Assembly (NCBI GenBank): GCA_011634665.1
Contig: WAEK01000001.1
Coordinates: forward strand, 2,058,501 to 2,122,500
Origin: Mortierella sp. BCC40632
Lineage: Eukaryota > Mortierellomycota > Mortierellomycetes > Mortierellales > Mortierellaceae
DNA length: 64,000 nt
Reading direction: 5' to 3'
The position numbers and the translations under genes are program-made. Each line of letters opens with the position of its first letter. Position 1 is the stretch's first letter. Of this stretch, positions 10,604-25,000 are shown piece by piece. The notes beneath the pieces were generated by a model that worked only from the letters and a program-made list of their open reading frames with translations, had not been told where the DNA came from and searched no databases.

Positions 10604-13191
10604 TCTCGCTGTGGTTATTTTGTTGGAGCTGCTCTTTAGTGTTACTGTTCCTGCTGATGGGTGTGGTGAAGAAAAAGAGACGATTGACCCCTGTGATTAT
10701 TTCTGATGGCAGGCTGTTTAAATCTGACAGTCGGATGGTCTGTTCTGGTGGCCTACTCCGGATGCACTATTGTCGACTACCGCGGCAAAGCGTCCAGGCC
10801 GTTCCGGTCTTGGGCGTTTATGAAGGCAATTTATCGGTTTTGGCGGCAGCTAAAACGAGGTAAATATAGGCACTGGACGGTCGCTGTTGATACTGGGGCC
10901 TAGAATAGAGACCGACACGCACAAACATACACAGGCGGGATGAGAGACGTAGAGGAGCAAGAGCAGGGCGCGAAGGGAGACCAACACATGGACAACCAGA
11001 GCAACATGAACCGAAAACGAGAACAAAAGAAAGGATGTCAACGGAAATTGTGTGGTTAGTCACTTGGATAGTGAGGTCATGAGAAGGAGATAGCCCAAGT
11101 CCAGGCAGGAGATGGTGATGGACAGCAGGAGAGCGGCGTCAACCAAAGCTGCGTCTGACAGGAGTCGAGACGCCCTCACGACGCGAGATGACACCTGTGC
11201 TTGGCAAGGGCCTCGAGGACAAGAGCAAAGAGTAAGGGAGAAAGAACGGGAGAAAGGGAGAGCCGAGAGCGGGAACAGCAATCCGACAAGGGCCGGCAGA
11301 ACACAGAGGTGATAGAGAGAACCACGGAACAAGACCAAGCATTGAGGTTGTTTCGAGTTTTGTTTGTGCTCTTGGCTACGAATTTGTGCGAAGGAGGGCA
11401 CACAGGTCGCCTAGGCCTAATGATCCAGATGAGGATGTAAAGACACTGCTGATGCTCCACGATTGCTGCCATGGGGACATGGGGTACTAGTATCCTTCGA
11501 AGATGGACCGGATGGGGCATTAGCAAGTACCTTTGGGAAGCGTCTGAAGAGCAGGCGCGTGACAGGATGAGCAGATGAGTCAATGAGTGCGAATCAGCGA
11601 TGGAGATGACGGCTGCGTGGATCTGTGGCAGGAAAAGTAGAAGCTGATTTGAGATCGGTGAAGAATGGGGATGACGATAGTGAAAGAGAGCGATAGAGTG
11701 TGTGTGGAGAGAGTGAGAGAGGGGGAGGGAGAGAGAAACAAGAGACGAGAGACGAGAGAGGGAGTGAGAGACGAAAGAAAATGAGTGAGAGACGAGTGAG
11801 TGAGAGTGAGAGACTAGAGAGACGAGAGAGAAAGAGAGCGAGAGAGAGGAAGTGGGGAGAAAGAAAGGAAGAGTGAGATTATTGGATGGAATGGATGGAA
11901 AGGAAGGGCAGTTAAGCAAGAAAAATAGCGGACAAAGAAAAAAAAAAAGGGCACGCATGTCGCATCATGTCCTATCGTCCTTATATCGCATATCGATCGC
12001 TTATATCGCACTCGGGATGCTGGTGCTGTCATGGCGTGCCTACCAGACCCAATCTTTGTCCCGGGGGTACCCCTGCCTCCTTACTCCATCATGTCTTACA
12101 TCGAAGGATGCCTCGCCCCGGCCTGCCATCACCATCCCTCGATACGATACACGGCGCCATTTGATGGATGATGGACGAGCCTGCCCCTCCCTTCTCCCTC
12201 TCCTCTCTCTTCATCTTCCTCAGCTTCATCTCCCTCAACTTCATCTTCATCGACTACAGCCGAACACAGATAGCCAGGATTCTCTGCTGGCCATCTATCA
12301 CAACCTCCGCTCTCCTCTCGTTTGGCTCTATTGCATCTCGAAGCAAACACTGGCGTGGGTTCCATCGAGTTGAGTGCGGAAGTACAAGACCCAAGGTACA
12401 TCCTCCTCCTCCTCCCCACGCAGATCGAAAAACGCACCCACACAACTCGACCCAGCATGAACACACAGAACCATCGTCAAGGTCTATGAGCATTTTATCA
12501 GATATCCTCCTACTGATGGCCTACATCTCAACAAACACTTGACTACTCACCCACCCCTCTACCCCACACATTCACACTTTTTATCTTCTCTTAACCAAAC
12601 CAGCTTCTCGCTCGTTTTTCGCGAGGTGTGTGGTACGAAATGCTTAGCGAGTGGGATAGAAAGAACTTTTTTGTATTCAATCTCTTACTCTTCCAATCGG
12701 ATCTATTGGTCTCTCGCTGGCTGACAGCAGAGCATCCCTTCTGCAAGTTCGCCTCTCTTTTCACTCCAACTATAGCGAGTCCATCCATGAAAGAAACAAG
12801 AAAATTCAAAAAAAAAAAAAAAAAAAAGCTATTGGACAATGTGCCACGACCCAATTGGGGCTCTGGCCACACACCTCTCTCCTTCATACCTCATTTCTAA
12901 CTCTTGTTGACGCATGGACCCTCTGCCCCGTCCAAAAGTTCATTTGCCTTAAAATGGGCCGTAAGGTGCAATGTAAAGCTCGCGTCTTCTGAAAATCCAC
13001 GAGTGGCCCAATTGACTTGACATTGTTTGGTCATTAGTACCTGGATCCGGAGTACGTACTGTTGCTTTCCTGCTTACCGGCCAAAAGGCATATTCTTAGC
13101 CCTCGTTCAGTGATTGAAGTAGCAGCCATGTTTGTGGCATAACAACCACATCACACCCTTTATTGTACATAAGCATTTGTTACCACTGAGG
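10604..13191. other. long intergenic region, purine- and pyrimidine-rich
   Basis: 2.6 kb between two minus-strand genes: promoter and 5' leader of the kelch-BTB gene and the 3' side of the lipase gene. Notable blocks are GA-rich DNA at 11640-11950 (GAGAGA stretches), pyrimidine-rich DNA at 12170-12260 and an A19 run at about 12809-12828. The open frames seen on both strands are repetitive Ser/Leu/Arg-rich translations and are not credible genes. Confidence 0.5.
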
Positions 13192-16100
13192 TCACCCGCG
13201 CCGGTTAGATACCTTTTGCATCCTCAGAAATGTACCAGTGGCACTCTGTCCAGGTCTTGACAATGATGACGACCGAGACCGCCGAAGCAACCCTGGACGG
13301 TGAACTTGCGCTTGCCTCGAGAGTCGCTGGTGCTGTCGTCGTTCCTCAGATGCAATATCTTTCCAACGCATCGCTCCCTCTACACTTTGATCATCCTCGT
13401 CGTAGGCATAATCAGATTCATAATAATACATGTCATCACCACTACCACCATCGTTCTCTTGGCTCTCGAGGTCATAGTCATAGAAAGAGTTGAATTGACA
13501 TTCAGACACAAGATCGCGAGTTCCATCCCGTCCACCAGCTCGAGTATTTCTATAATCATCATGGATGACGTACGGACGACCACTGCCACGTCCATGGGAA
13601 TATGCGCTTGTCCCGTTATCTTGCCAACCCCGCGTCTCAACAAACTCGCCAAAGCGGTTAATGAATCTCGGGTTCCTGCGATTTATCTTGCTAGAGTCAG
13701 TTCCTGCTGCCCCGGTAGATCGATTAGCATTACCACCTCCATAGCCGCTATCATTGTCGATTGAGGATCGGCGGCCTTCTTGCCAACTCCACCTTCTAGA
13801 GGCTCCTTCTGAACTCCGCTTTTTGGCTTCGAATGCAATGTGTTTGTGTCTACCCCCACGATTCAGCTCATCTTGCTCTACCTTGCCCGTTGATGGATTA
13901 GATTCCACTTGATGGGTGTCCACGACTGTCATACCCTTATCCTTTCCATTGACGAGTCTAGCCTCTGCTCCCTGGGCGCTCTTCTTTTTCCATCTAGTTA
14001 AAGATGAAATGTAGCCGTTCTTGGCTGCCTTGGTACTCCTTTCGGCCTCATCCACTCCGCCAAAGAGTAAGGTTTGTCCTTGGGGCTCTACTATCTCAAT
14101 TTTGCCTTCCGCAAGCGCCTTCACATAATCTCCTGGAAAATGATCGTTCAAGAAGAACGGCAATACAATTCTTTCTAGGATTCGGAGCCATGACTCCCGG
14201 CGCATTCGCATGATCACTCGCACATTCAGTATACCTGAAAGATGCATGAACGAGATCCCACGCACAGGAACTGGCATCAACGTCTCAGGGTTTGGTGGGT
14301 ATAATATCAACTTGCGCGAAGTATCGATAAAGACTAGAGTGCCTGGAGGGGTCTCGAATGTGCCCCAAAATGGCACGCGCGACACAATGTCGTTGTTGTG
14401 GACATGATGGAACATCTTACAGGCCAGTTTCGGTCCGAACGTGTGACTAAAATCCTGATCGCCAACCCTGGGACAACCATATCTAAACGGTTTTAAGATT
14501 AGAACGCATGTTAGCGAACAAGAAAGTACCGATCTCAGACACTGTTCTCAAGCATCTCATAGATGATTTAAATACTCACGTGTAGAGGCCAGAAAAGATA
14601 TCCAAGAGTGGAGAATTGCATTGAACCATCTTGGCAAGGAATATAGTGGCCAATGCACCTCCAAGGCTGTGTCCACAAATGTAGAACCGAAGCTGCTTCT
14701 TCTTCCCGCGATCCTGATCACCTTTGTTTTGACTATTGTAGATGTCAAGAATACTGTTGCCAATATCTTGCCAAGACGCGGCCGATTGAAATGCTTGCCC
14801 TTCCTTGTAGTCATAACTGTGACCAGATAGCCTCCTCCGGTGATGTCTCGAATATACCGCTGCTGAAAGGGGGTGAGATCCAGTCGAAGACAATCTCTTG
14901 AATGTTGTAGATCGCGAGGACCCTGGCCCTGTGGCGCTTGGTCTCCGTCTCGTTCCACCAACACTGTTCCCATTGATGTCTACAAGATAATCCAGCTCAT
15001 CTTGCGACAATTCGTTGCCGAAGCTGTGGCTTCTAGAGAGTTGTGACATTGGTTTTATCCGCTCGGCTCTAGATCTCGAATAGTACTCCTTTTCAGCATG
15101 CTCCAATCTCAACCCATCGACCCAGCGACAGGCTTGAGCAAAAGCACCTAGGTCTCGAACCTCTCCTGCAAATCGGTAATCCACAGGATCAGAAACATGG
15201 GTGAATAGCCCCACTACCAAAAATCGTATTAAAACAAACGCCGCCCGGATCGATGTGACAATCGTCTGGTAGATGGATTGGTTCGAGAGTTCCAAGTTGA
15301 CTGTACTCTTGGATACCTCAGACCGGAATGAAGAGGCAGGACTCATCCTGGATCGACGACGGGGCGGTACCTGATCAGTATCCAAAGAGCTCATATCGTC
15401 ATCATAATCATTGACATCATCGACATCGACATCGTCAAGATTTAGACCATTGCGTCTCCTGTGCCGCAACTGGCTCTTTTCTCGTTGTTGTTGAGCAAGT
15501 TCCTCTGACGGCAATAGGAAATCATCTGCCTTTCCAAGAGCATTATACATTCCCTGGTGGCACTTCCCTAGCGGAACATGAGGCTCCTTCAGTGTTTGGA
15601 TCGGGATAAGTCGTGACTGGATGTCCGTCCATGCGTTCTGTAGATTAAGTGGATCAGTCCCTCGAAATACTAGGACAATGTTCCGGCCCTTTTGAACAAT
15701 AAATCCACAAGTATTCTGTTGTTTGATATGAAATTTAGCAGTTAATGCTCAGTATTAGTATTGCAGTCTCTCTTCCTCTTTCTCCAAAAACCACGTAATC
15801 TTTGTAAAAGCATAAGAAGTAAACACTATCGTAGCTCTATCACCAACAATGAGACTAAAAGAACTTACCCTATAGGCAATCGCTCGAAACGAGCGTAGAT
15901 CATATCCTGAGAGTTCCAGCTCATGTCGGATGATGGGTACACTCTCGTAGACAAGTTTCGAGACCATGGCCAAAGTAGTAGCGATAGCTTGCGAGTACTG
16001 AGGTCGATCCATGACAGGCTTACAGAGCGGAGTACTGTCCTGGAAAGCATGGCTACCAAGGGCATCCTCAAGTCTCTTTTCCTCTTTATCGTAACCACTA

Positions 16101-16894
16101 TCAAGACTCTCCCAGCTCTTGGGATCATCATCAATAGACAATTGTGATTTTTCGATACTAGCCATCTCAAGCGCTCGTGCCCAGTCACTCGAAGTCATTC
16201 TTGATAGATCTGATCCCTCTGGTCCTGGCGTTTTGTATTTAGAGTAATCCATGGATTTTGGACGTTCCTTGGAGCGCCTTGGTTTAGGCTGGTTTGCCAG
16301 TTGTGGTCGTTGCTGTAGCTGATCATCAGGAAGCTCTAGTCTTGTCTGAGATGGCATTGAATCGTCGTAGTTGTGGTCGCGCGCAAAATCAGTTCCCCCC
16401 TCCTCAATCCGCTGAATCTTTTCTTTGTCGAGTACCTTCCCAAACTCCCCACATGGCTGAAAGTTGGTGTCACAGGCGTTTACAAGCGAATACTGGCCAG
16501 CGCTAGGCTCGTGGAGGCCGACAAAAGTCTTGAGGAGCTTACGGACAAGGACGTCCGAGAACATTAGGACGATAAACCATGACCAAAAAATAAGCTTGAT
16601 TAAACCGTTAGTGACCTTGCCCAAGACAGGGATTCCACGAAGGAGGTGAGCGAGTGGCGTGAGGACGGCAGAGACCGCACGAAGGAACTGAAGGATGAAT
16701 GGGGTGGAAAACTTGAAGGTCTTCCAAGAGAGGAAAGTGCAGGTAGAAAGGAGTAGGAAAATGATAAAGACGACAAAGGAGATGATTGTGATCCAGCGAC
16801 GATCACTGTAGACACCGTAGAAGGTGACGGCAAGTGGAATGGAGGAAATGGCAAGACTGGTCAGCCAAAACAGGCGATTCTTTCCATTGGCCAT
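13192..16894 (-). CDS. membrane-anchored class 3 lipase, sn-1 diacylglycerol-lipase-like
   Basis: Exons (minus) 15869-16894, 14580-15715 and 13192-14482; phases fit and give 1,150 residues. The N terminus has about four hydrophobic helices (around ISSIPLAVTFYG, IISFVVFIIFLLL, FILQFLRAVSAVLTPL, LIFWSWFIVLMF). The lipase core follows: IVLVFRGTD (oxyanion region), nucleophile elbow GHSLGG with Ser about 692, YGCPRVGD, and a late His in DHFPGDY. Four TM helices followed by a lipase-3 fold is the layout of diacylglycerol lipases, which release 2-acylglycerol from DAG. About 200 residues of charged, probably disordered sequence, with one hydrophobic stretch (IRAAFVLIRFLVVGLF), are inserted between the oxyanion strand and the nucleophile, like the regulatory loop of animal DAGL but longer. 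The C-terminal tail of about 270 residues is Arg/Ser/Asp-rich. Confidence 0.85.
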
Positions 16895-19067
16895 TCAGAA
16901 TTTAAATGACGAAGGGATGGGCTTGGGGGGGGGGGTGAAGCGTGGATGGGATAAAGAAGAAGAAGAGGACCGGTCGAGTCGAGGCAATGCAGTGCAATGC
17001 AATGCAGTTGGAAAAAAAATAAAAAATAAAAAATAAAAAGAGGAAGAAGGAGGAGATGTATTATGAGACGGGGCCAAGAATACGACAGTCGTGTGCGTGT
17101 CGAGAGAGACGAGTGAGAAGAGGGTTCAGGAACACCACCACAAGGACGCTCCGACCCTTGGCGCACATGCACATGCTATCATCGCTCTGTTGGCCTGTTC
17201 TCGACACGAGATAACCCCAACGAATACTAGATGACCCTCTCCCACACAAGGCTCTCACTTCCTCACCAAACCTCGTGCCATCAGGAGAGCACAAGCCTGC
17301 CCTCTCTTGCTCGTTTCTACATCCATCTGCCATTGCAAATCGCTTTCCATCACTTAATCTCCTTTTTTGGCACTTTTGCCTTTACTTCGTCAACTAGTGA
17401 TTTTTCTTCTTTGTCTTCTACTTGCCTTCTTCTATTGTCAATTTGCTCCAACTACTCCACCTTCTCTGATCCTCAATTCTTCGCTTCCTTTCTTTTTTAT
17501 CAAGCGCAACACCTTAACCAACAAAGCATACTCGGAGAGTTGGTGTACGGCTATTTTGCACGCTTGGCCGCTCTAGTACCTTGGACCACATCTTTGACCA
17601 CTGAGAACTACAGATCGTTTGGTAGTTATTGATCAAACATTGAGCGAGGCTCCCCTTTTTTTGTGGGTGCAGAAGTTGCACTGATTGGCTTGGTGAATCC
17701 ACCCACCACTTCCTGGCCGTCGTTGCTTCCAAACTGATCTAACTATCCAGTTCATTGTTGCCCTGATTATTGGTGGACCGTTGGGAACATGAACTGACTA
17801 CCATTGCAGTACTTCCATGCACACTTCCGTGCACCGCCACCTATCATATCACATAAAACAGCCTTTGTTATTGTTTGTTGACGTTGCACATTTGGAGAAT
17901 ATGAACGGTCAGCCCTGTCTCCGCATTGCTGGCTGCCACTGAAAAGTATGTGTTAACAGAAGAGGTCAATCGGTCGACACTATTTACATGAACCAACAAT
18001 CTTGCGTGTTCTATCGGATACATTCGATAGTAGTCTTTCCCATTGCCTACTCATGGACCTTGTCCTTGGCATTCACAAAGTCGACAACGATGTCCTTTGT
18101 TGGAATAAATCGATAAGAGACGCGTCTCCTGCTCTAATCAAAACAGCAATGGCTTCGTGGGAGGATATTTCACGTTAACTGGGTCACAGTTGGGTTCTCT
18201 CATCTACATGACGATGGACATTAGAACGGAGAGTCAAGACATACAGCACAGACTCTGTTCCACCTTTCTCTGCACCAACATATGCAAATACTGGGACGAG
18301 AGGTATTAAAAGCGTATATCACGATGCATATCAAGAACTGTCTAAACCACTTGAAGCTCCTAGAAAGTCCAAAAATGACTCAGCTCAGAGGGTCACTGTG
18401 GTGCCTCCTCAGAGGCTCGGATCGGCTACAGGTTTTTCTCATGTGAACCGAACCTATCGATTACTAGGCTCTGGTGTTGTTCGCTACGCAAGTTACTGAG
18501 TGAAGACAGCGGCGTAATATGGCAACCAATGCATACCGCAAACGGCTTATGTCAGATGTAAGCAGAATAGGCAGAGGTTCTTGGCTGGACATGAGGGATG
18601 ACTTCCACATAGAGCCCAAAAGGAAAGAGCACATCCATAGCTTACGCGGCAATAATATAACTTGCGAATGAGATATGAACGATGGCAGCATGTGAACCAT
18701 GGTATACGACTGTGGAAACCCAGCACAGACGCCCTCGGAGAGCCCAACATGGTTGGTCTATTGCGTAAGAAACCATGGCTCTTGGCTAAAACTCTTCTCT
18801 CCAGTATTGGCGCATTGCAGTCGAACAGTAGGAAGGAGAACGCGCACTTCAACCTCCAAGGGCATAGGCTACTGGTAGTCTGCGGAATTCACTCTACCAA
18901 CAAACTCGATCAATCTTTCAGCGTCCATGAGAACTCCATCCCCTCCAATGCGCGACCCTGGAGACAAGCCACCTAACCGCAGTCAGTTTGTCCTACATAT
19001 CATACCTCGCCTCGATGGTTCACGCTAGGCTTCAAATCCATCTCTCCATCACCTCTCCCCTCGCCTA
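16895..19067. other. divergent intergenic region (lipase / LTN1 promoters)
   Basis: The lipase (-) and LTN1 (+) genes diverge from here. It contains a G10 run near 16925, AATGCA repeats near 16985-17010, and CT-rich DNA at 17230-17500. Short open frames on both strands lack recognisable domains or splice context. I see no supported gene. Confidence 0.5.
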
Positions 19068-22000
19068 ATGCCTCCTAAGACTACGCCTCGTGTCAAAGGA
19101 AATGTCCGCTCTGCCAACAGCAGGTAAATGTTTGAGAATCGATCCCTTGCCTAGAGTGTCATTACATCTTCTGAGGCCCGAAACTAACCCCATATCGTCA
19201 CTCTTTCATTCCTCTCGGACTTACCTAGCCGCGCTGCTGAGGTAGCAAGCGCTAGTTCAACAGGATCAGCAATTCCAGTCTCGGCACTAGGAGGGTTTGC
19301 CCAGTTTGCTTCGCCATCGTTTACAGCCTCTTCAACCTATGTTGCTTCTTCACCTTCACGCAGTGTCTCATCAAACCGCTCGGGATCGCCCTCAAGTCCC
19401 AGCCTTTCGTCTGCAACGACCTTTGGAACCCCTGATATGGACATGGTGAATGTGATCAGGAACGGAGAGCTCTCGATGATCATTAAGAGGCTGATGTCCA
19501 AGCGAGACACCACTACAAAAGTGCGTGCCCTTGACGATCTCGAAAAATGGATCAAGGCTCAACCCATCGATGAATCTACTAATTGCGACGATACAACCAG
19601 ATCGACACCAAAGCAACAAACGTCCGCAGCATGTCAAGAAGCAATTGGTCCTTGGGTCAAACTATACATTAAACTGACGACCGATGTCGATCGAAGAGTT
19701 CGATTGATGACGAACAACGTCCATGCACTCTTAGTCAAGCGCGTTGGGAAGAAGCTTGCCCCTTACCTGAAGGAAGTGGTTGCAGCCTGGATTGGAACTT
19801 TTTTCGATCCTACGCGAGATGTTGCTCGAACAGCTATGGATTCCTTCAAGGTACTTGTGGAAATGCATGGACTATAACTACTATACCGTTTTCCATAGGG
19901 ATCATCACATACTGACAGTGTATCACTTTGGGATCATGGATAATAGAGCGCATTCCCCGATAACAAACAAGAGCAGGTCATCTCCTTTTGCCTTCAGGAT
20001 ATAATTTATTATATTTCCGAGATCTTGCTTGAAAAGACTCCTGAAACGTTCAGTATGTCCTTCTCGCCTCGGATCATTATGCTTAAGTTGAACACCTAGA
20101 TAGCTCGGAGCACTAACCAGCTTTACCAACGCACCTTTACTACTCTACATATACAATAGGCGATCCTCGCTTCAACAGCACAGAAGAGATGGATACACGC
20201 TATGCAAGAGTCGCGTCCAGCTCTTTATACACCATAGGATATATTACTGGTAAATATGATCTTGATCTCACTATATTGACTCCATAGTATACGAACCAGA
20301 ATCGCTTATTTTCGATTGCTTGCTCTCGATCTATAGAAAATTTGTCTCCTGAATCATTGGAGAAAGGCTCATCAGCTCTAAACCAGCTCTTGGACGAGGG
20401 CAGATTCTGGGCCCTCTTAGGCCACTCCAGCCCGTTTATCAGGAAAGCTGGTTACAGTATGCTCAGGACCATAACTACAAAGGCACCAAGCATGATCAAG
20501 GAAAAGCTCAAACTTGTTAGCAAGCATTTCTTTCCAACTGTGTTCTCAGACAAAGATATAACAACCCATCGAGAACTTTGGGACTCTTTGGTTATTTTTA
20601 CAAAAGCCTTCCCTGAATCTTGGACTCTCCAGGCAGATGTCAAAAAACCCACGATGACACTTTTTATGGGGTTCTTGAAGGCTGCAGGCTATGGTTCTGT
20701 GACGACAACCTACCGGAGTATCCTGCCACTCATCTCAACCTGGACAGATGAATCTGTCTTGGGTAAGAATGGGACAGGCTTCCCCTTCGTTAAGGACTTT
20801 TTCGATAACTTCTGGAAAGGCCTCGAAAGCCCCAACATTGACAAGGAGCCAGGATCCACACCTCTGTTTATCGAGGCATATGTTGAGTGCTTGGTGTATT
20901 TTATTGTCAGGTTCGGGTAAGTGCCGTATTAGCAAATTGCTTGGAAGAACAAATTAAGCATGACTATGCAGCTATTATAATATGGAGACTCTCAGGACAC
21001 GCAAACAGTGCTTGCCCTACTCACCTCGGCGTGTTATTCGATGACTAATCATGTTGGTGTGCATTTTAACGCTTCACAGAAAGTCGGAGGCAACAAGACA
21101 AGGGCAGGAGGCGGCACTCTCAGCTTTCTCTTCGTTCCTTAAGGTGTATGTTACTAGCACCGAAAGCGGACGACTTGCAATCAAGTTCAAGGAGGCGGAA
21201 AACGCTATTGCTGAGAAGATCAGTATCCATATTGTGCGGCTGCTCAATATCCCATCAGTCCGCGAGCGCGCCGCCTCGGATGTTTGGCAACCGACAGTGG
21301 AGGTTATGCTAGAAGTCCTGTCCAACGAACCAACCTCAGAAACATATGTGAGACGTGGAAAGCGTGCAGTTCTCTTACTAAGCCAAGTGTCGCTGCTTGC
21401 TCAAGAGAAGAGTGATCTCGCTGTTGGCGAACTTACTGGGAAGGCAGCGGAGCAACTTGTCCAAATAGTCGCCAAACAGTGCTCGCAGAGTATGTCTATA
21501 CTTCACTTCTATATATCTCTGAAACCACACATTCAGGTGTCTGAAACTGTACTAACGCTTAACACTCTTGATTGCCCGACTTAGCTCATGCCTTTGGGCC
21601 TTCACAGATACTCTCTTCGCTCGCAATCCAATTTGAGGTCGCTGTCTTTTCTAACCCGGAGAGTCAAGTAGCCCTTCAGGACTTCTTTAGCCTCCAGTTT
21701 TCAGATATGCTCCTTGCATCGGAAGGTCATTCTACTGCTGATAACTCAGAGTCAGAAATTGGAGAATCGCTTACGAACCTGTTGGACCTCTTTATCAGCT
21801 TCCTCAACAACTCGAAGGAACAACAAATGGTCTTAGAGACTTGGGAAAAGGCGATGGGCTGTATCATGGGAGCCAAAAGTGAAGACGGCAATCAAAATCG
21901 ACAGCGTTTAATCCTGCAGAATTTACTTAGTCGGTCGACAGCATCGCCTCCAGCCTTTTCTTTACATCTGGATCTGATCGACAACTACCTCCAATCCATC

Positions 22001-25000
22001 GTTGACCAGCGGGACTACTCAGAGTCAGTTGGCTCAGAAAATTTGATTATTGGTGCTTTGAACTCCAGCTCAATTGTCACTGATGGTGTGAAGTTATCAA
22101 TCGTCGATAAGCTCTCAGAACGACTTAACGCCTTCGTTCTCGGTCTGCATAGCGAACATTCAACAGACATGAGAAACGAGGTATTATCGATCCTTCGAAT
22201 TTTCTCCGTATCTCTGAACAACATCACATCTTTGGCGATCAACAGTGGCTCAGAAGAAGGACTGAAGAAGATCGCTGTCGCTGTTTTTGAACTAAGTTTC
22301 CAGCCCGATGAACGACTTAAGGATATTGGACAAGCAGCCCTTGATGAGCTCCAAATATTGTCCGAGGACTCAGAAGACTTGCAGTTCATGTTGAAAGAGT
22401 CTCTGTCAGAGCATATCAAGCGCTCTATCCAGGATTTGAATCACTTTGCAAGGTAGGAGTGTGCTTCCCCTTCTTCATTTGGCTATGGAGACAATTTTGT
22501 TGTTGTTTTGAGAAATGACTTGTTGAGTAAGCAGGGGCACTGATATGTGTTATTCGGATGCTTCCCTAGCCCTGAAGACTTGGCAACACAGGCACAAAAG
22601 TTGGCAGACCTTCTCAACCTTACGGATGTGACAGAAAGATTTGGACTGCTGAATACTTTCTTCCTTGATGAGAGTCATTGGAAGAGCCTTTACGAGTCTT
22701 TGATCAAGAGCGGTCCTCATCCATCCCTTGCTGTCATGGATCCAGCGGTGGAAGCGCTTTATATCCAGGATAGAAAAAGAGCCTCGCATCGTGAAATCGA
22801 GGCGGTCAATAACTACGATGGATTTGGATTGTCGGCATACGGTAGACTGGCACTCTTCTCTTTTGAATTGCTCAAGAAAGAAGACTCGATGGTCTCGTTA
22901 TTCTTGACCTTCCCAGAAAAGACGATGTGGATCATGAGTGAACTGTTGAAGGTTCGACAAGGCTGTCTTGACAGCCTGCAGGCACCGTCTACCGATGGAG
23001 GCATATTTTTTTCGCCTACTGTTCATACTGATGCAAACGGCGTTGTTTTCCGGACGCTAATCCGAGAAATGGGGTCTCTAGTCACCAATTGGATTACTCT
23101 TGTCTTGGATGAACCATGGGAAACAAACACAATCGAATCATTGATGAAAGGTCCACAGCCGATCACCAAAAAGGATCTGCATGATGAAGACGACGAAGCA
23201 CTCTGTAGTCCAGTATACTTTGTCCAGGCGGCAATTAGGGAGCAAGATGGCTTCCAGGAGCGCATTCTCGCGGATCTTATTCATGCACTAACACTCTCGG
23301 ACACGTCTGAAGTAACTTCTGCGAATGCAGCCTTGTGGTGCAAACTTCTGAAAAATGACTCTCGTAAGTTCCTAAAAAGTGATTTTTTCTGAGCACATTT
23401 GTCTGGTCTTGATGTAATGTGATAGCGATCTAACAGGTAAACCTCCATCCTTGGCATGGGGAATCGTGTATTGTTTAGTCCCCTTGTCAGTAGCGACAGG
23501 ATTGGTGGGAGCACTCAAGACACGTTTGGCAAACATGAACGAGTTCACAAATTTGCTCAACTATTGGGCAAGCGAACTTGGAGCGACACAGCCATCTCAA
23601 ATTTCAACTGAGAATGTAACCTTCCTTCGACGACTTACCCTCCTCACAGTCGCCATGTCCACTACATCTTCTAGTGACGGGGCCGACTCCTTTTCGCTTC
23701 CTCAGCATCGTGTGATAAACCTGTTGCAGGCAATCCGTAGATGGGTCTCTGGTGCTGAAGTCTTTCAAAGATTCCAAGAACAAGATGAACTGTTGATAGA
23801 CTCGGTGTTGCTTCAGTTGTTGGACGCCATGGCAAGCCATGTTCAGGAGATTGCAGGGTCTCATTGGGAGATGATGTTTGAATTTGTATCGTCAATCCTG
23901 GGTGCCCTTGTGGAAACCGCCGAGAAAGAACAGGAAGAACGAGGATCAGAAGACAAGTTGGGACCATTCTTTATCCTTGTACTAGAACGAGCTTGTCGAC
24001 TGGTCACAAACCTCACGGAGCTTGGACAGGAGGAATACGATATCCTCAACGCATGGGAGGAGCATTCAGATGATATTACTTTTAAGGCAATCAGACTGAT
24101 TAGTATGATCGGCAGTCGGGTAAGCGAGGGAAGTATGTCAAGGATGGATCGTCCTGTAAGACGGTGCCTCGAGGCGCTTGCACAGGTGTGTGAACAAGCA
24201 TCAGACAAGACGGTGGTATCTTTTGGAACGCTTAAAGAATATTGTCAACTTTTGCAGGATCCGGTACCGGCTCTTCAGTTGTTGGCATACAAGCAACTGC
24301 AGACAATTCTGGCGGAACAAGTCCAAGAACTCTCTGTCCAGATGGAGATCAAGGCTCTTAAGAGACCCATAATAGACTCAGATGAAGAGGCGCAGGCAAC
24401 CGGAGACAACGACACGGAAGATAAGATGACAGCAGCCAAGTTCCCAGCCCCACTCTGGAAGATTCTCTCATGCCTTCCCAGAGGCTTCCCAGCCATGGAT
24501 GTGGACGTTGATGCGGAGGATAACACCGACTTTAAAGAAACCTTCTCACTTCTTAATTCATCCCCCCTGTCGGGACATGACCATGAAGAGGAGGAAGAAG
24601 AGGAGTATGGCATTGGGGCTGGTGTAGCTACAAGGGCAGAGAAGCAGATCTCGCATCAAGTGCTGGGATATCTCCTTGCCTGGAAACTTGCCTTTGGCGT
24701 ATTTGAGAACACTGTAAGCACTAACTAAGGGTGAACCTGATTCATAACGACTGGTTAAAGGCTGTAACAGTGCACTAATCACCTCTGACGTCCCATCGAA
24801 TCTCCATCCCATAGACATACGCTGTCAAATCAATTCTAGTGGACCAACTGAGAAGCGCCGCAGTTATGGGAGAGTTCCTGCCCTATTTATTCCACCTGCT
24901 GGGTGTTCACTCTGCCTCCTCTCTTTTGAGTGATGTAGAGCACGCTTTGGTCACTGGAGGTACCCTGGCGGACAATTCATCAAAGGCCACATCGATAACT

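Noticed and set aside
11176..11958. 260-codon minus-strand open frame
   Set aside because: Repetitive Ser/Leu/Phe from a GA-rich tract; no domain.
20980..21079. Coding-looking stretch (SQDTQTVLALLTSACYSM) inside an LTN1 intron
   Set aside because: No acceptor/donor pair gives the required phases, while splicing 20916 directly to 21080 joins RFG to KSEATRQ in perfect phase. Alternative exon not supported.
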